48,272 nucleotides of DNA from Actinomycetaceae bacterium. GTDB taxonomy: Bacteria > Actinomycetota > Actinomycetes > Actinomycetales > Actinomycetaceae. The position numbers were made by a program, and so were the translations under genes. Where the stretch lies: the NCBI GenBank assembly GCA_028724905.1, contig JAQYTG010000009.1, positions 1-48,272 on the forward strand. The letters run 5' to 3'. Position 1 is the stretch's first letter. Each line of letters begins with the position of its first letter. The notes beneath the pieces were generated by a model that saw nothing but the letters and a program-made list of their open reading frames with translations, ran no database searches and had not been told where the DNA came from. Positions 24,600 through 33,228 of this stretch are shown piece by piece.

Positions 24600-25976
24600 T
24601 TAGACGTCGGCCTTTTTCTCTTTCTTTGCACGCTTCGCTGCCCGCTTGGCACGACGTGCCTCTTTGGGAGGTAAATGCTGAGCCACTTCGTCATCAAAAC
24701 GCTGCCAATACCGCTCGGTATAATGGGAGAAATCAATGGGTGGCCCACCTGGGCGCTCATCCATCGTGGCCAGATATGGATAGGTATCGTGGCCGCGCAG
24801 ATAGAGCACAGCAGTGTTGATAGCGGCGGTGAGAGGCACAGTGAAGAGCGCGCCAAAGATCCCCGCGATCATGGATCCACCCATCACTAGCAGCAAAATC
24901 GCCCAGGCGTGCAGGTTGAGCGTTTTCCCATGCAAGGTGGGGGAGAGCACATTTCCCTCTATTTGCTGTACCAGAACGGCGCCGATAAGCATGATGAACG
25001 CCATCAGGAAGCTGCCCGTATTAACCAGCACCACCAGCGAGGCTACGACCATACCCACAAGTAGACCCACGATAGGGATATAAGCGAAGAGGAAGACAAT
25101 CGCTCCGATGGGGAAGACCAGCGAAAATGGGGTACCGAGAGAAGCGGCGATAATACAGAACATCAGAGCGTCAAAAAGAGCCGCAATGGATTGATTTCGC
25201 ACGTATCCGCCGAGAGTCACCCACGCGCGAATTCCCGCTTCATTCGCGCTGTTGCGATATTGCGCAGGGAAGAGACGTACAAACCACTGCCACAGACTGC
25301 GCCCGTCTGCCAGGAAGAAGAAAAGACTAAAGATAACGAGCACTAGCATCGTCACAGCGGTAGACATGGAAGCGCTAAAAGTGAGCAGCCCACCGGCAAT
25401 TTGCCCGCTGTTGGCACTGAGCAGATCCTGAACAGAGCTCCAGGCGTTATCAATTTTGTCTTGAAGGTGCGGGAACGTCTGTATGAGCCACTGCACGATC
25501 TGGGCGGCGCCGTCAGTGATTTTGCCTGAGAGAGCTGAAAACCCCTGGTAGAGGCCGGTTCCGGCGCCAATGAGCATAGCTCCCACAAAAGCGAGAAGTG
25601 CCAAAACGGTGACGCCAGCAGCTAGCGGCTTAGGAAAGTGCAGTTTTTTGTTGAGCGCACGGCTGAGTGGATGCAGCACGACGGCTAGAAGGAGGGCGAG
25701 CAGAATCGAGATCACGATCACTGAAAACTTTAGTGTGATCCACAGTGCTGCAGACACTGCCATGACCACAATGAGAAAACGCCATCCCCAGGCTGAAGCA
25801 ACTCTCAACGTAGGGGGAACTGTAGCAGCGGCGTTACTCAAGGGGGCAGATCCTTTCTCGCTTGTTTGCGAGGATCTGGCTTGTGTAGCTACTGCATGGG
25901 AGGTGGTAGCTGGAGCTGGCTCAGTGGGGGAAGTCAGCACCGAGCCAGCCATGAGGAATCGTTGCCATAAACTCAT
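24600..25976 (-). CDS. AI-2E family transporter (PF01594), copy 2
   Basis: A paralogue of the gene at 22129-23478, 458 aa from ATG 25976, chosen because GAGGTG lies six bases upstream; a GTG at 25985 overlaps that same site. The N-terminus has about 60 extra Ser/Thr/Ala-rich cytosolic residues (PTEPAPATTSHAVATQARSS) before the first helix. Family motifs are intact: LFFFLADGRSLWQWFVRLFP, AYIPIVGLLVGMVVAS, and IEGNVLSPTLHGKTLNLHAW. The C-terminus is a Lys/Arg/Ala helix (KEARRAKRAAKRAKKEKK). Sixteen bases separate it from the HIT gene upstream, so the two are probably one transcript. The substrate is unknown. Confidence 0.88.
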   Translation of the reverse strand: MSLWQRFLMAGSVLTSPTEPAPATTSHAVATQARSSQTSEKGSAPLSNAAATVPPTLRVASAWGWRFLIVVMAVSAALWITLKFSVIVISILLALLLAVVLHPLSRALNKKLHFPKPLAAGVTVLALLAFVGAMLIGAGTGLYQGFSALSGKITDGAAQIVQWLIQTFPHLQDKIDNAWSSVQDLLSANSGQIAGGLLTFSASMSTAVTMLVLVIFSLFFFLADGRSLWQWFVRLFPAQYRNSANEAGIRAWVTLGGYVRNQSIAALFDALMFCIIAASLGTPFSLVFPIGAIVFLFAYIPIVGLLVGMVVASLVVLVNTGSFLMAFIMLIGAVLVQQIEGNVLSPTLHGKTLNLHAWAILLLVMGGSMIAGIFGALFTVPLTAAINTAVLYLRGHDTYPYLATMDERPGGPPIDFSHYTERYWQRFDDEVAQHLPPKEARRAKRAAKRAKKEKKADV

Positions 25977-25992
25977 AATGTTCACCTCGTGT

Positions 25993-26436
25993 CTAGCTCA
26001 ATGCTGGAGAGTGCAAATCTGGCGGTACGTGTGCGCCATGGCCGGCTTCGACGAGAGCTGCTCGGAGTGTCGTCATCGCAGCGTCGAGGGCTTCATCGGA
26101 GGCGAGCTTAGCGTTCTTCTGGCGAATATCTTCCTGCACATTCGCAGGCATCACGTGGATGTGAGTGTGTGGCACGTCAAAACCAATGAGGCTCATCACC
26201 GGACGAACCACTCCGAAAGCGGCCATTTGAGCCTTGCCAATGATCTGTGCTACCTGAGCCATGTGGGCGAAAGTATCGGGGGCAACGTCTACGTAGATAT
26301 CCGTTTCCACTCTCGGCACAATCAATACGTGCCCTGGCTGTACGGGCTCAATTGTGGCGAATGCTACACATAGATCATCTGCCCACACGAAACGCCCTGG
26401 AAGTTCACCGGCAATAATTTTGGAGAAAACGCTCAT
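25993..26436 (-). CDS. HIT family nucleotide hydrolase or transferase
   Basis: A 147-aa cytosolic histidine-triad protein. The N-terminus SVFSKIIAGELPGRFVWAD (residues 2-20) is the standard HIT opening, PVQPGHVLIVPR matches the conserved PGHxLxxPK region, and the catalytic triad HTHIHVMP (H-x-H-x-H) is at about 94-101. Such proteins hydrolyse AMP-lysine or AMP-N derivatives. A C-terminal tail of about 45 residues follows the triad, longer than in minimal Hint proteins. The ATG at 26436 has no Shine-Dalgarno sequence; TAGACT lies about 7 bases before it. It is upstream of and probably co-transcribed with the AI-2E transporter. Confidence 0.93.
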   Translation of the reverse strand: MSVFSKIIAGELPGRFVWADDLCVAFATIEPVQPGHVLIVPRVETDIYVDVAPDTFAHMAQVAQIIGKAQMAAFGVVRPVMSLIGFDVPHTHIHVMPANVQEDIRQKNAKLASDEALDAAMTTLRAALVEAGHGAHVPPDLHSPALS

Positions 26437-27041
26437 GGGTTCAGTCTAGCCCGAACGTGCGAATTGCGATGTGCTATCTCAAGCGGGAAATATGTCGTCA
26501 ACGCACGGGGCTGCCGTTGCCTAGGACGATGCCGTTGCCTGGGACGACGAGCAAAATCGTGAGACACCACGATCAAGCTATGAACTAGCCGGCGTGCGGG
26601 CGGAGAGTAGTCGGATAAATAGGATGGATAGGGCCGTAAACAGGCATAGGACTGTAAACAAGCTACGAGCAGGCCGGAGAATGAGGCCGAGATCAGGCTG
26701 TTGAACAGACCAGTGATCAGAGCCGACGAGCAGGGTGAAGAAACAGGCTGATGAACAGATCCCAACGAATAGAGCCGGCGAGCAGGCTGATGCATCTACG
26801 GCAGTATCTTCGGTGAGTGATTGTGCTGTGGCACGTGCAGTTGTTTCAGTACCTTTCCAGCGGGCGGCGATTGTGTTTTCTGCTAGTAGTTGCTTTTTTG
26901 ACGGGGTGCTGCGGAGCGGCGTAACTGCGTCTCCAGTGAGCGTAATCTGCTGCCAGTGCGTCATAATGCAGTCAGTGTGCTCCATGCGGGCAGGTGTGCT
27001 TATACGTGCTGCTCTGAGCTAGGATTGTGGAGGTTACAAGC
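26437..27041. repeat. 605-bp intergenic region upstream of leuS with tandem duplications
   Basis: No gene is seen. An 18-bp tandem pair (GCCGTTGCCTAGGACGAT then GCCGTTGCCTGGGACGAC) lies at about 26512-26547. GAACAGACCAGTGATCAGAGCCGACG and its variants GATGAACAGATCCCAACGAATAGAGCCGGCG repeat loosely at 26702-26780. Antisense and sense frames here are Arg/Cys/Ser-rich and have no start signals. I saw no T-box for leuS. Confidence 0.45.
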
Positions 27042-30020
27042 ATGGTAAGGAGCGCAATGAGCGAGCAGCAGAGCACCGGTGTCCAGGTAGCAGACTTCGC
27101 ACAGACAGGAGAATCTACCTCGTATCGCTACACCGCCGCGATGGCCAACAAGATCGAAGAGAAGTGGCAGAATTTCTGGGATGAGCAGGGCACGTTTAAC
27201 GCCCCGAATCCCGCGGGTGATTTAGCTGATGGGTCGGGCGCGCAGCTGTCTGAGGATTCGTTTTTCTTGCTCGATATGTTCCCCTATCCCTCCGGTAAAG
27301 GTCTGCACGTGGGGCACCCGCTGGGCTATATTGCCACCGACACTGTGGCTCGTTTCCAACGGATGCGCGGCAAGAATGTGCTCTACACGATGGGCTACGA
27401 CGCTTTCGGTTTGCCGGCTGAGCAGTATGCCGTACAGACGGGGCAGCACCCGCGGGTGACGACGGAGGAAAATATCGAGAATATGCGCCACCAGCTGCGG
27501 CGCTTAGGGCTGAGCCACGAACGCCGTCGTTCGTTTGCTACCACAGACGTGGAGTATATGAAGTGGACGCAGTGGATCTTCTTGCAGATTTTTAACTCCT
27601 GGTACGACAAAACTGCGCCTGGGCGCACAGCTGGCACGACTGGCCGCGCTCGTCCCATCAGTGAACTGATCGCAGGCTATCAGGATGGTTCCATCCCCAC
27701 TCCAGATGGCCGCCCGTGGAATCAGCTGAGCAACAAAGAGCAGCACGACGCCGTGAACTCTCGCCGCTTGGCCTATGTGGATTATGCTCCCGTGAACTGG
27801 TGCCCAGGGTTGGGCACGGTGCTGGCCAATGAAGAAGTGACGGCGGAGGGGCGCTCAGAGCGCGGGAATTTTCCGGTGTTCAAGCGCGAACTGCGCCAGT
27901 GGATGATGCGGATTACCGCCTATGCAGATCGTCTCGCTGAAGATCTCGATTCCGTGGACTGGCCGGAAAAAGTGCGCACTATGCAGCGTAACTGGATCGG
28001 TAAATCACGCGGTGCACAGGTGGACTTCGTGGCTCATCACGCCACAGCAGATGAGGTGCTCACGGTGTTTACCACTCGCCCTGACACTCTCTTCGGAGCT
28101 ACGTTTATGGTGGTTTCTCCTGAGCACCCGATGCTCACCGAGGCCAATATCCCCAGCGAATGGCCAGAGCAGACACGTCTCCAGTGGAAAGATGGAGCGG
28201 GTAGTATCTGCGCCGAAGCAGCTGCCAATCCCCGCAGTGCCGTCAAAGCATATCAGCGCGCTGCTAGCATGAAGTCGGATCTGGATCGCACCGATCTTGA
28301 AAAAGAGAAAACTGGCGTTTTTACGGGTATCTTTGCCACGAATCCCGTCAATGGCAAGCTGGTGCCGGTCTTCACGGCAGACTACGTGATGATGGGGTAT
28401 GGCACTGGTGCCATCATGGCAGTGCCGGCACACGATCAGCGAGATTTCGACTTCGCCAAGAAATTCGATCTGGATATTGTGGCCACGATGCGCCCTGCCG
28501 ATGGTTTCGACTGGAGCACGGCTTGGGTGGAAGACGGGGAGATTATCGATTCTGCCAACGACGATATCTCGCTCAATGGTCTCTATAAAGATGAGGGCAA
28601 AGTCAAGATCACTGCGTGGCTGGAAGAAAAAGGTGCCGGCACAGCCACCACCAGCTACCGGCTGCGCGATTGGCTCTTTAGCCGCCAGCGCTACTGGGGG
28701 GAGCCGTTCCCCGTGGTGTATGACGAAGATGGCATCGTTTATCCCTTGCCAGAGTCGATGCTGCCTCTGGAACTGCCCGACACCCCAGATTATTCTCCGC
28801 GCAGCTACGATCCGGATGATGCCGATTCGCAGCCGGAGCCGCCGCTGGGGCGCCTGAGCGAGTGGGTGAATGTGAAGCTCGATCTTGGAGACGGGAAAGG
28901 GCTGCGCAGCTTCAAGAGGGATACCAACACCATGCCAAACTGGGCGGGTTCGTGCTGGTACGAGATGCGCTATCTCGATCCAAATAACACTGAGCGCTTC
29001 TGCGATCCAGAGAATGAAGCCTATTGGATGGGGCCGCGTGCAGGGAAAGAATCCGGCGGTGCTGATCTATATGTGGGCGGGGTAGAACACGCCGTGCTGC
29101 ACTTGCTCTATTCTCGTTTTTGGCACAAGGTGCTCTTCGATCTGGGTTTTGTGAGTTCAAGCGAACCTTTCCACAAGCTCTTTAATCAGGGGTACGTGCA
29201 GGCTTATGCCTACACGGATGCACGCGGCCAGTATGTGCCTGCCGAGGAAGTGGAAGAGGTGCCGGCAGCTGATGGCACAGGTGAGCCGAGCTTCATGTGG
29301 CACGGCGAGCCGGTGAACCGTGAATACGGCAAGATGGGCAAGAGCCTGAAAAATATCGTGACGCCCGATGAGATGGCTGCCACCTACGGTGCTGACACTT
29401 TCCGCGTCTATGAGATGAGCATGGGGCCGCTCGACGCTGACCGTCCGTGGGAGACGCGCGCCGTCGTTGGTTCGCAACGTTTCTTGCAACGGCTGTGGCG
29501 CAACGTGATTTCAGAAGAGGATGGCTCCATCGTCGTCACCGATGATGCTCTTGATCGGGAAATGGCCAAACAGCTTGCTCGCACAATCGTCGATGTGACG
29601 ACAGAGTATGAAAATATGCGGGTAAACACGGCGATTGCGAAGCTCATTAGCTTCAACAATTTCCTCACTGGCAAGGCCGTTCCCCGCGAAGCTGCTGAAG
29701 CCCTAGTGAAGATGGTGGCTCCGGTGGCTCCGCATATCGCTGAAGAATTGTGGGCTCGGCTGGGGCACGGTGAATCTATCGCACGCGCTGAGTTTCCTAC
29801 GGTAAGTGATGAGACGCTGCTTGAGGATGATCTGGTGACGGCGGTGGTGCAGGTGAAGGGGAAAGTGCGCGATCGCCTGCAGGTGTCTCCCACAATCTCT
29901 GAAGATGAGCTAGCGGCTTTGGCGTTGGCCTCTGAGCGGGTGCAGCAATATCTCACCGCAGGGCAAACTCCGCGCAAGGTGATTGTGCGCGCTCCGAAAC
30001 TGGTCAATATCGTCCCGTAG
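27042..30020 (+). CDS. leuS: Leucyl-tRNA synthetase
   Basis: The class I enzyme charging tRNA(Leu), about 992 aa from ATG 27042. The catalytic HIGH-type motif is in [16 protein letters not shown] (about 84-99), and the KMSKS loop reads [10 protein letters not shown] (about 761-770), with Gly in the third position, as in several actinobacterial LeuRS proteins. The editing domain (CP1) is intact, with [14 protein letters not shown] and [17 protein letters not shown]. The anticodon-binding domain and C-terminal domain ([12 protein letters not shown]) are present. Two starts have Shine-Dalgarno sequences: 27042 (GGAGG, 8 bases) and 27057 (AAGGAG, 4 bases). It is about 30 residues longer than usual, with an N-terminal extension and an insertion near 170-230. 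Confidence 0.97.
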   Translation: MVRSAMSEQQSTGVQVADFAQTGESTSYRYTAAMANKIEEKWQNFWDEQGTFNAPNPAGDLADGSGAQLSEDSFFLLDMFPYPSGKGLHVGHPLGYIATDTVARFQRMRGKNVLYTMGYDAFGLPAEQYAVQTGQHPRVTTEENIENMRHQLRRLGLSHERRRSFATTDVEYMKWTQWIFLQIFNSWYDKTAPGRTAGTTGRARPISELIAGYQDGSIPTPDGRPWNQLSNKEQHDAVNSRRLAYVDYAPVNWCPGLGTVLANEEVTAEGRSERGNFPVFKRELRQWMMRITAYADRLAEDLDSVDWPEKVRTMQRNWIGKSRGAQVDFVAHHATADEVLTVFTTRPDTLFGATFMVVSPEHPMLTEANIPSEWPEQTRLQWKDGAGSICAEAAANPRSAVKAYQRAASMKSDLDRTDLEKEKTGVFTGIFATNPVNGKLVPVFTADYVMMGYGTGAIMAVPAHDQRDFDFAKKFDLDIVATMRPADGFDWSTAWVEDGEIIDSANDDISLNGLYKDEGKVKITAWLEEKGAGTATTSYRLRDWLFSRQRYWGEPFPVVYDEDGIVYPLPESMLPLELPDTPDYSPRSYDPDDADSQPEPPLGRLSEWVNVKLDLGDGKGLRSFKRDTNTMPNWAGSCWYEMRYLDPNNTERFCDPENEAYWMGPRAGKESGGADLYVGGVEHAVLHLLYSRFWHKVLFDLGFVSSSEPFHKLFNQGYVQAYAYTDARGQYVPAEEVEEVPAADGTGEPSFMWHGEPVNREYGKMGKSLKNIVTPDEMAATYGADTFRVYEMSMGPLDADRPWETRAVVGSQRFLQRLWRNVISEEDGSIVVTDDALDREMAKQLARTIVDVTTEYENMRVNTAIAKLISFNNFLTGKAVPREAAEALVKMVAPVAPHIAEELWARLGHGESIARAEFPTVSDETLLEDDLVTAVVQVKGKVRDRLQVSPTISEDELAALALASERVQQYLTAGQTPRKVIVRAPKLVNIVP

Positions 30021-30383
30021 AAGGTTGATACTGCCCCGTCACTGTGTCATATCGTTGTGTAGCTGGTCGATACTGCCTGTGCATAGTCGATGGGCTCAGC
30101 TCTCGTTGCCGACTACATTTTTTAAGAGTATGCGTGATGTGGCTGAGCGCTCGTGGAGTTTCACGGCGACGTGCTGTGGCTACGGAGTGAACACCGCGGG
30201 TGAGGCGCGTGAATTTGTGATACTCCTAGTAGGGAGAAACGGTCAAGAGTGCAACGTGCTGTACAGATAGAAGAATCTGTACAGGTAGCAGTGCTGTACG
30301 GCGGCGTATGCAGCGTGCAGGAGCGGCGCTAGAACGTACACAACGGCGATCATGCTTACTAGATGAGGTGAGGGGGCTCTGAC
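30021..30383. other. 363-bp intergenic region downstream of leuS
   Basis: No gene is seen. The leuS 3' end is followed by a loose duplication (GTTGATACTGCC and GTCGATACTGCC, 30024 and 30067). No T-tailed hairpin is visible. A perfect inverted repeat lies at 30259-30284. The right end holds GAGGGGG, the ribosome binding site of the epimerase gene. Confidence 0.4.
30259..30284. promoter_or_regulatory. Perfect 26-bp palindrome upstream of the epimerase gene
   Basis: CTGTACAGAT, six bases, ATCTGTACAG form a perfect 10-bp inverted repeat, 100 bases upstream of the epimerase ATG. GCTGTACG recurs just after it (30293-30300). The form suits a homodimeric repressor operator (for example of TetR or GntR type) or a hairpin. 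No regulator gene is adjacent. Confidence 0.4.
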
Positions 30384-31361
30384 ATGACGGCAGGGGCAGC
30401 AGCTAAGGTCATCCGTGAGACTTTTGATGGGATGCCCGCGTGGCGGATTGTGAGCGAATCGGGGTCCACAGCGCTGATAGCCGAGCGCGGAGCTAGTGTG
30501 CTCTCTTGGGAGCCAAAGCCTGGCATCAACGTGATTGACGGCTATAGCAATGCGCAGGAGCTGCGGGAGGCATTGTGGTCTCGCAGCTTGGTAGCTGTAC
30601 CATGGCCAGGGAGAATGAAAGAGAACAGGTATCGCTTTGACGGCGTTACGTATGAACTTCCCACGACCTCGCGCGGGGCAGCGCTGCACGGATTCGTCTA
30701 CGGTGAAGATTTCGAAGTGGAAGATGCACATTCATCGCTCACATTGCGCTGCGATTTTTCAGGGGAGCAAGGCTATCCGTGGTCGTTTACGGTGCGGGTG
30801 ACGTATTCTCTGGAATACGGGGCAGATGAGGAAGAGCACCTCTCAGTGATGATTGCTGCCACGAACACCTCAGCTACTGATATTCCACTCGCTATTGGTT
30901 GGCATCCATACGTAAAATTGCCTGGTAATGCCACCATCTCAAATTACGCACTCACGATTCCCGCGCGCACAAAAATCCTCTACGGAGCAGATGGAGTACC
31001 ACTCGCAGGCGAAGCTGCCTACTCTGGGGTGAATGCGCCGGTGACGATCAACTATTTAGGTGCGCGGGCGATGGACGAATCGTATCGGGGATTGATTCCT
31101 GATGAAAACGGTGTGGTGAATACCGTCGTCAGCGACTCTGCTTCTAACGCCACGATCCGGCTCTCGCAGGAGCCGGCTGATGCTCCGGTGGTGCACATCT
31201 ACACGGGTGATGGCGCTCCACGCGATCCACGCGGATCTCTGGCTCTGGAGCCGCTCTCGCATCTGCCCGACGCTTTTAATCGGGCTGATTCAGCGGCGAG
31301 TATCCGACTGGCTCCAGGAGCTACCCGCCAGCTCACGGCCACCATCACGTGCGTGCTGTGA
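30384..31361 (+). CDS. Aldose 1-epimerase family protein
   Basis: A 325-aa beta-supersandwich protein that interconverts the alpha and beta anomers of aldoses. Expected residues are visible: PWPGRMKENRYRFDG (about 74-88, with the conserved Asn-Arg), ALHGFVYGEDFEV (about 98-110, first His), AIGWHPYVKLPG (about 172-183, His of the catalytic pair), and LALEPLSHLPDAFN (about 284-297), where Glu is the catalytic base. The start ATG follows GAGGGGG by about 8 bases. No galactose operon surrounds it, so a housekeeping or hexose-6-phosphate mutarotase role is possible. The palindrome at 30259-30284 may regulate it. Confidence 0.9.
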   Translation: MTAGAAAKVIRETFDGMPAWRIVSESGSTALIAERGASVLSWEPKPGINVIDGYSNAQELREALWSRSLVAVPWPGRMKENRYRFDGVTYELPTTSRGAALHGFVYGEDFEVEDAHSSLTLRCDFSGEQGYPWSFTVRVTYSLEYGADEEEHLSVMIAATNTSATDIPLAIGWHPYVKLPGNATISNYALTIPARTKILYGADGVPLAGEAAYSGVNAPVTINYLGARAMDESYRGLIPDENGVVNTVVSDSASNATIRLSQEPADAPVVHIYTGDGAPRDPRGSLALEPLSHLPDAFNRADSAASIRLAPGATRQLTATITCVL

Positions 31362-32109
31362 GCTTGCCCTGAGTGGATCTTGGTGCCACTGTGGATCGCG
31401 GATTGCGGTGGATCGTGGGTGCTGTGGAGTGCTGTGAATTATTGTGCGCTCGCCTTTCCCGAGCTGCTGTGAGTTGCTGGTGTTGTTGAGTTGCTTTTTG
31501 AGCTGTCCTGGGTTGCTGTGAGCCGCTGCGTGCTTGCTTTTCCGAGTCGTTGTGGACTGCTGGCTCGCTCGGTGCAGCTTGGCGTGTCAGATATTTGTGT
31601 GCGTAACGTTCATGGGCTGAGTACCCTGTGCGTTAGCTACTCGTGTGCTAGTTGTCCATGTACTTAAATAGTGCCTGCGGCTGACAACTATTTGCTAGCG
31701 TGACGGTCTGTACCCTCAAATTGCTAGCGTGGCGGTCTGTACCTTCAAAGCCACGCTTGAGGTATTTATGCACGGCTCGGCGATCACATTGGGCAGTGAG
31801 AAAAAGTTGTTGATTACGGGTGGGCATCCGTTGGGGTGAGTCGTTTCGGCAGAGTCGCGATATTATCAACCCCACCGACAAAATGAGCTGGCAATCGTAT
31901 CACCCCACTGACATGATGAGCTGGTCGTACCTATCAGGACTTTAGGAGTCGTGGCGGGCTCGCCGATTTTATGAGCTGCTTTGCTAGGGAAAGCGTCACG
32001 TCCGTGGCTCGTGCTAGCTGCGTTGTGCACAGCTTCGCTGCGAGGGTGCACTATCCACAGCGGATGCTAACGGCTACGAGCTGCGCAGAGCAGCCAGTAA
32101 AACGGTGGT
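31362..32109. repeat. 748-bp intergenic region with tandem repeats
   Basis: No gene is seen. A 29-bp tandem pair (TTGCTAGCGTGACGGTCTGT, then ACCCTCAAA) lies at 31692-31749 with 2 mismatches. A 31-34-bp pair (TATCACCCCACTGACATGAT type, ending GAGCTGG) spans 31864-31928. TTGCTGTGAG/GTTGCTTTTTGAG phrases recur between 31430 and 31560. A minus-strand frame at 31648-31881 contains a helix-turn-helix-like stretch (CDRRAVHKYLKRG), but it runs antisense through the tandem repeat and is not supported as a gene. Confidence 0.5.
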
Positions 32110-33228
32110 ATGCACACCCCGCCACCTCGTCTGATGCTGCGCCCTGTAGCTGCCACTCAGGGAGCCAGTGTGCCAACTCGGCGCCCACGTGGACGTCACG
32201 GCATTCGCGGTGCAGACGCAAGTTTCCAGGCTGATTCGCGTGAAAATGCTGTCGAAGAAGTCGCGCAGGCCGAAGCAGCGTTGCCAGAAGCAGCGTCACC
32301 GGAAGCGTCACTCGAAGCGGCGTCACCTAAAGCGACACTAAAAGTGGTGGCGTCAAAAGCGTCCCTAACGACGCCGTCAGGAGTGACGTCACCAGAAGTG
32401 GTATCACCACGTGCCCACGATTTTGCCCGTATAGCTCTTGGGGCTGGCCTAGGAGCAGATTTGCTCGCTCTTCCTGAGAGTGAAGATAGCCAAGCACTGC
32501 AGACACATCACCGCCGGCACACTCGTTGGGCTTTTTCGGCTACCGGAGTGAAAGGGTTTGCAGTGCTGCTGGCGGCGCTGCTCGGAATAGTGGTGGGCGC
32601 AGTGGGTGTGGCAACATTCGCGCATCGGCCGTTTCCGGTGGCGATCCAAGCTAGTGGGCAGACGCTGCCGGCATCTGCTTCCCAGGGCGATACGTCGCAG
32701 CAGGAAGAGGACGTGGAAGAGTCTGCATCGCAAGAGATAATGGTGTACGTGTCTGGTGCCGTCAAGACTCCAGGAGTTGTGACAATAGCTGAGCATTCTC
32801 GTTTAGTTGATGCTGTGCAGGCTGCGGGAGGGTTTACGGCGGAGGCTCAGACGGCAGCTATCAATCTTGCAGCGCTAGCTCACGATGGCCAGCATATTCA
32901 CGTGTTGAAAAAATCGGAGGATGCCAGCCAGCTTCCTCTCGACATTGTGGGCGATGGGAAGAGTACCCAGAGCGGCGCTGGCAATCGTCGTAGCAGCTCC
33001 GACAAGCAGGCAGACGGATCTGGTGTGAACAGCGAGAAAATCAACCTCAATACGGCCAGTTCCAGCGAGCTGGAGAAAATTCCAGGAATCGGCGCGGTCA
33101 TGGCGGGGAGGATCATTGCGTGGCGAGAACAGCATGGGGCTTTCAAAGCCGTTAAAGACTTGCTTGACGTAGATGGGATCGGGCAAAAGACGTTGGCCAA
33201 AATTGAACCATACGTGCTAGTGCAGTGA
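32110..33228 (+). CDS. comEA: ComEA competence DNA-binding protein
   Basis: The membrane-anchored receptor that binds double-stranded DNA for uptake. The 372-aa protein has a long N-terminal cytosolic region with an Ala/Ser/Pro/Glu low-complexity run (about 50-100). One transmembrane helix follows (VLLAALLGIVVGAVGVATFA, about 152-171), then an SLBB domain (VYVSGAVKTPGVVTIAEHSR, about 213-232), a Ser/Gly linker, and a C-terminal helix-hairpin-helix pair (INLNTASSSELEKIPGIGAV and LLDVDGIGQKTLAKI). ComEA proteins are usually about 200-300 aa; the extra length is the cytosolic N-terminus. ATG 32110 has no clear ribosome site, so the true start could be further in (32134 or later). Its stop overlaps comEC by 4 bases. 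Confidence 0.92.
   Translation: MHTPPPRLMLRPVAATQGASVPTRRPRGRHGIRGADASFQADSRENAVEEVAQAEAALPEAASPEASLEAASPKATLKVVASKASLTTPSGVTSPEVVSPRAHDFARIALGAGLGADLLALPESEDSQALQTHHRRHTRWAFSATGVKGFAVLLAALLGIVVGAVGVATFAHRPFPVAIQASGQTLPASASQGDTSQQEEDVEESASQEIMVYVSGAVKTPGVVTIAEHSRLVDAVQAAGGFTAEAQTAAINLAALAHDGQHIHVLKKSEDASQLPLDIVGDGKSTQSGAGNRRSSSDKQADGSGVNSEKINLNTASSSELEKIPGIGAVMAGRIIAWREQHGAFKAVKDLLDVDGIGQKTLAKIEPYVLVQ

Noticed and set aside
26437..27041. T-box or attenuator upstream of leuS
   Set aside because: No T-box core sequence (such as TGGNACCGCG) or leucine-rich leader peptide was visible.
31648..31881. Minus-strand frame with a helix-turn-helix-like stretch
   Set aside because: It crosses a 29-bp tandem repeat, has no start signal, and the likeness is limited to about 13 residues.
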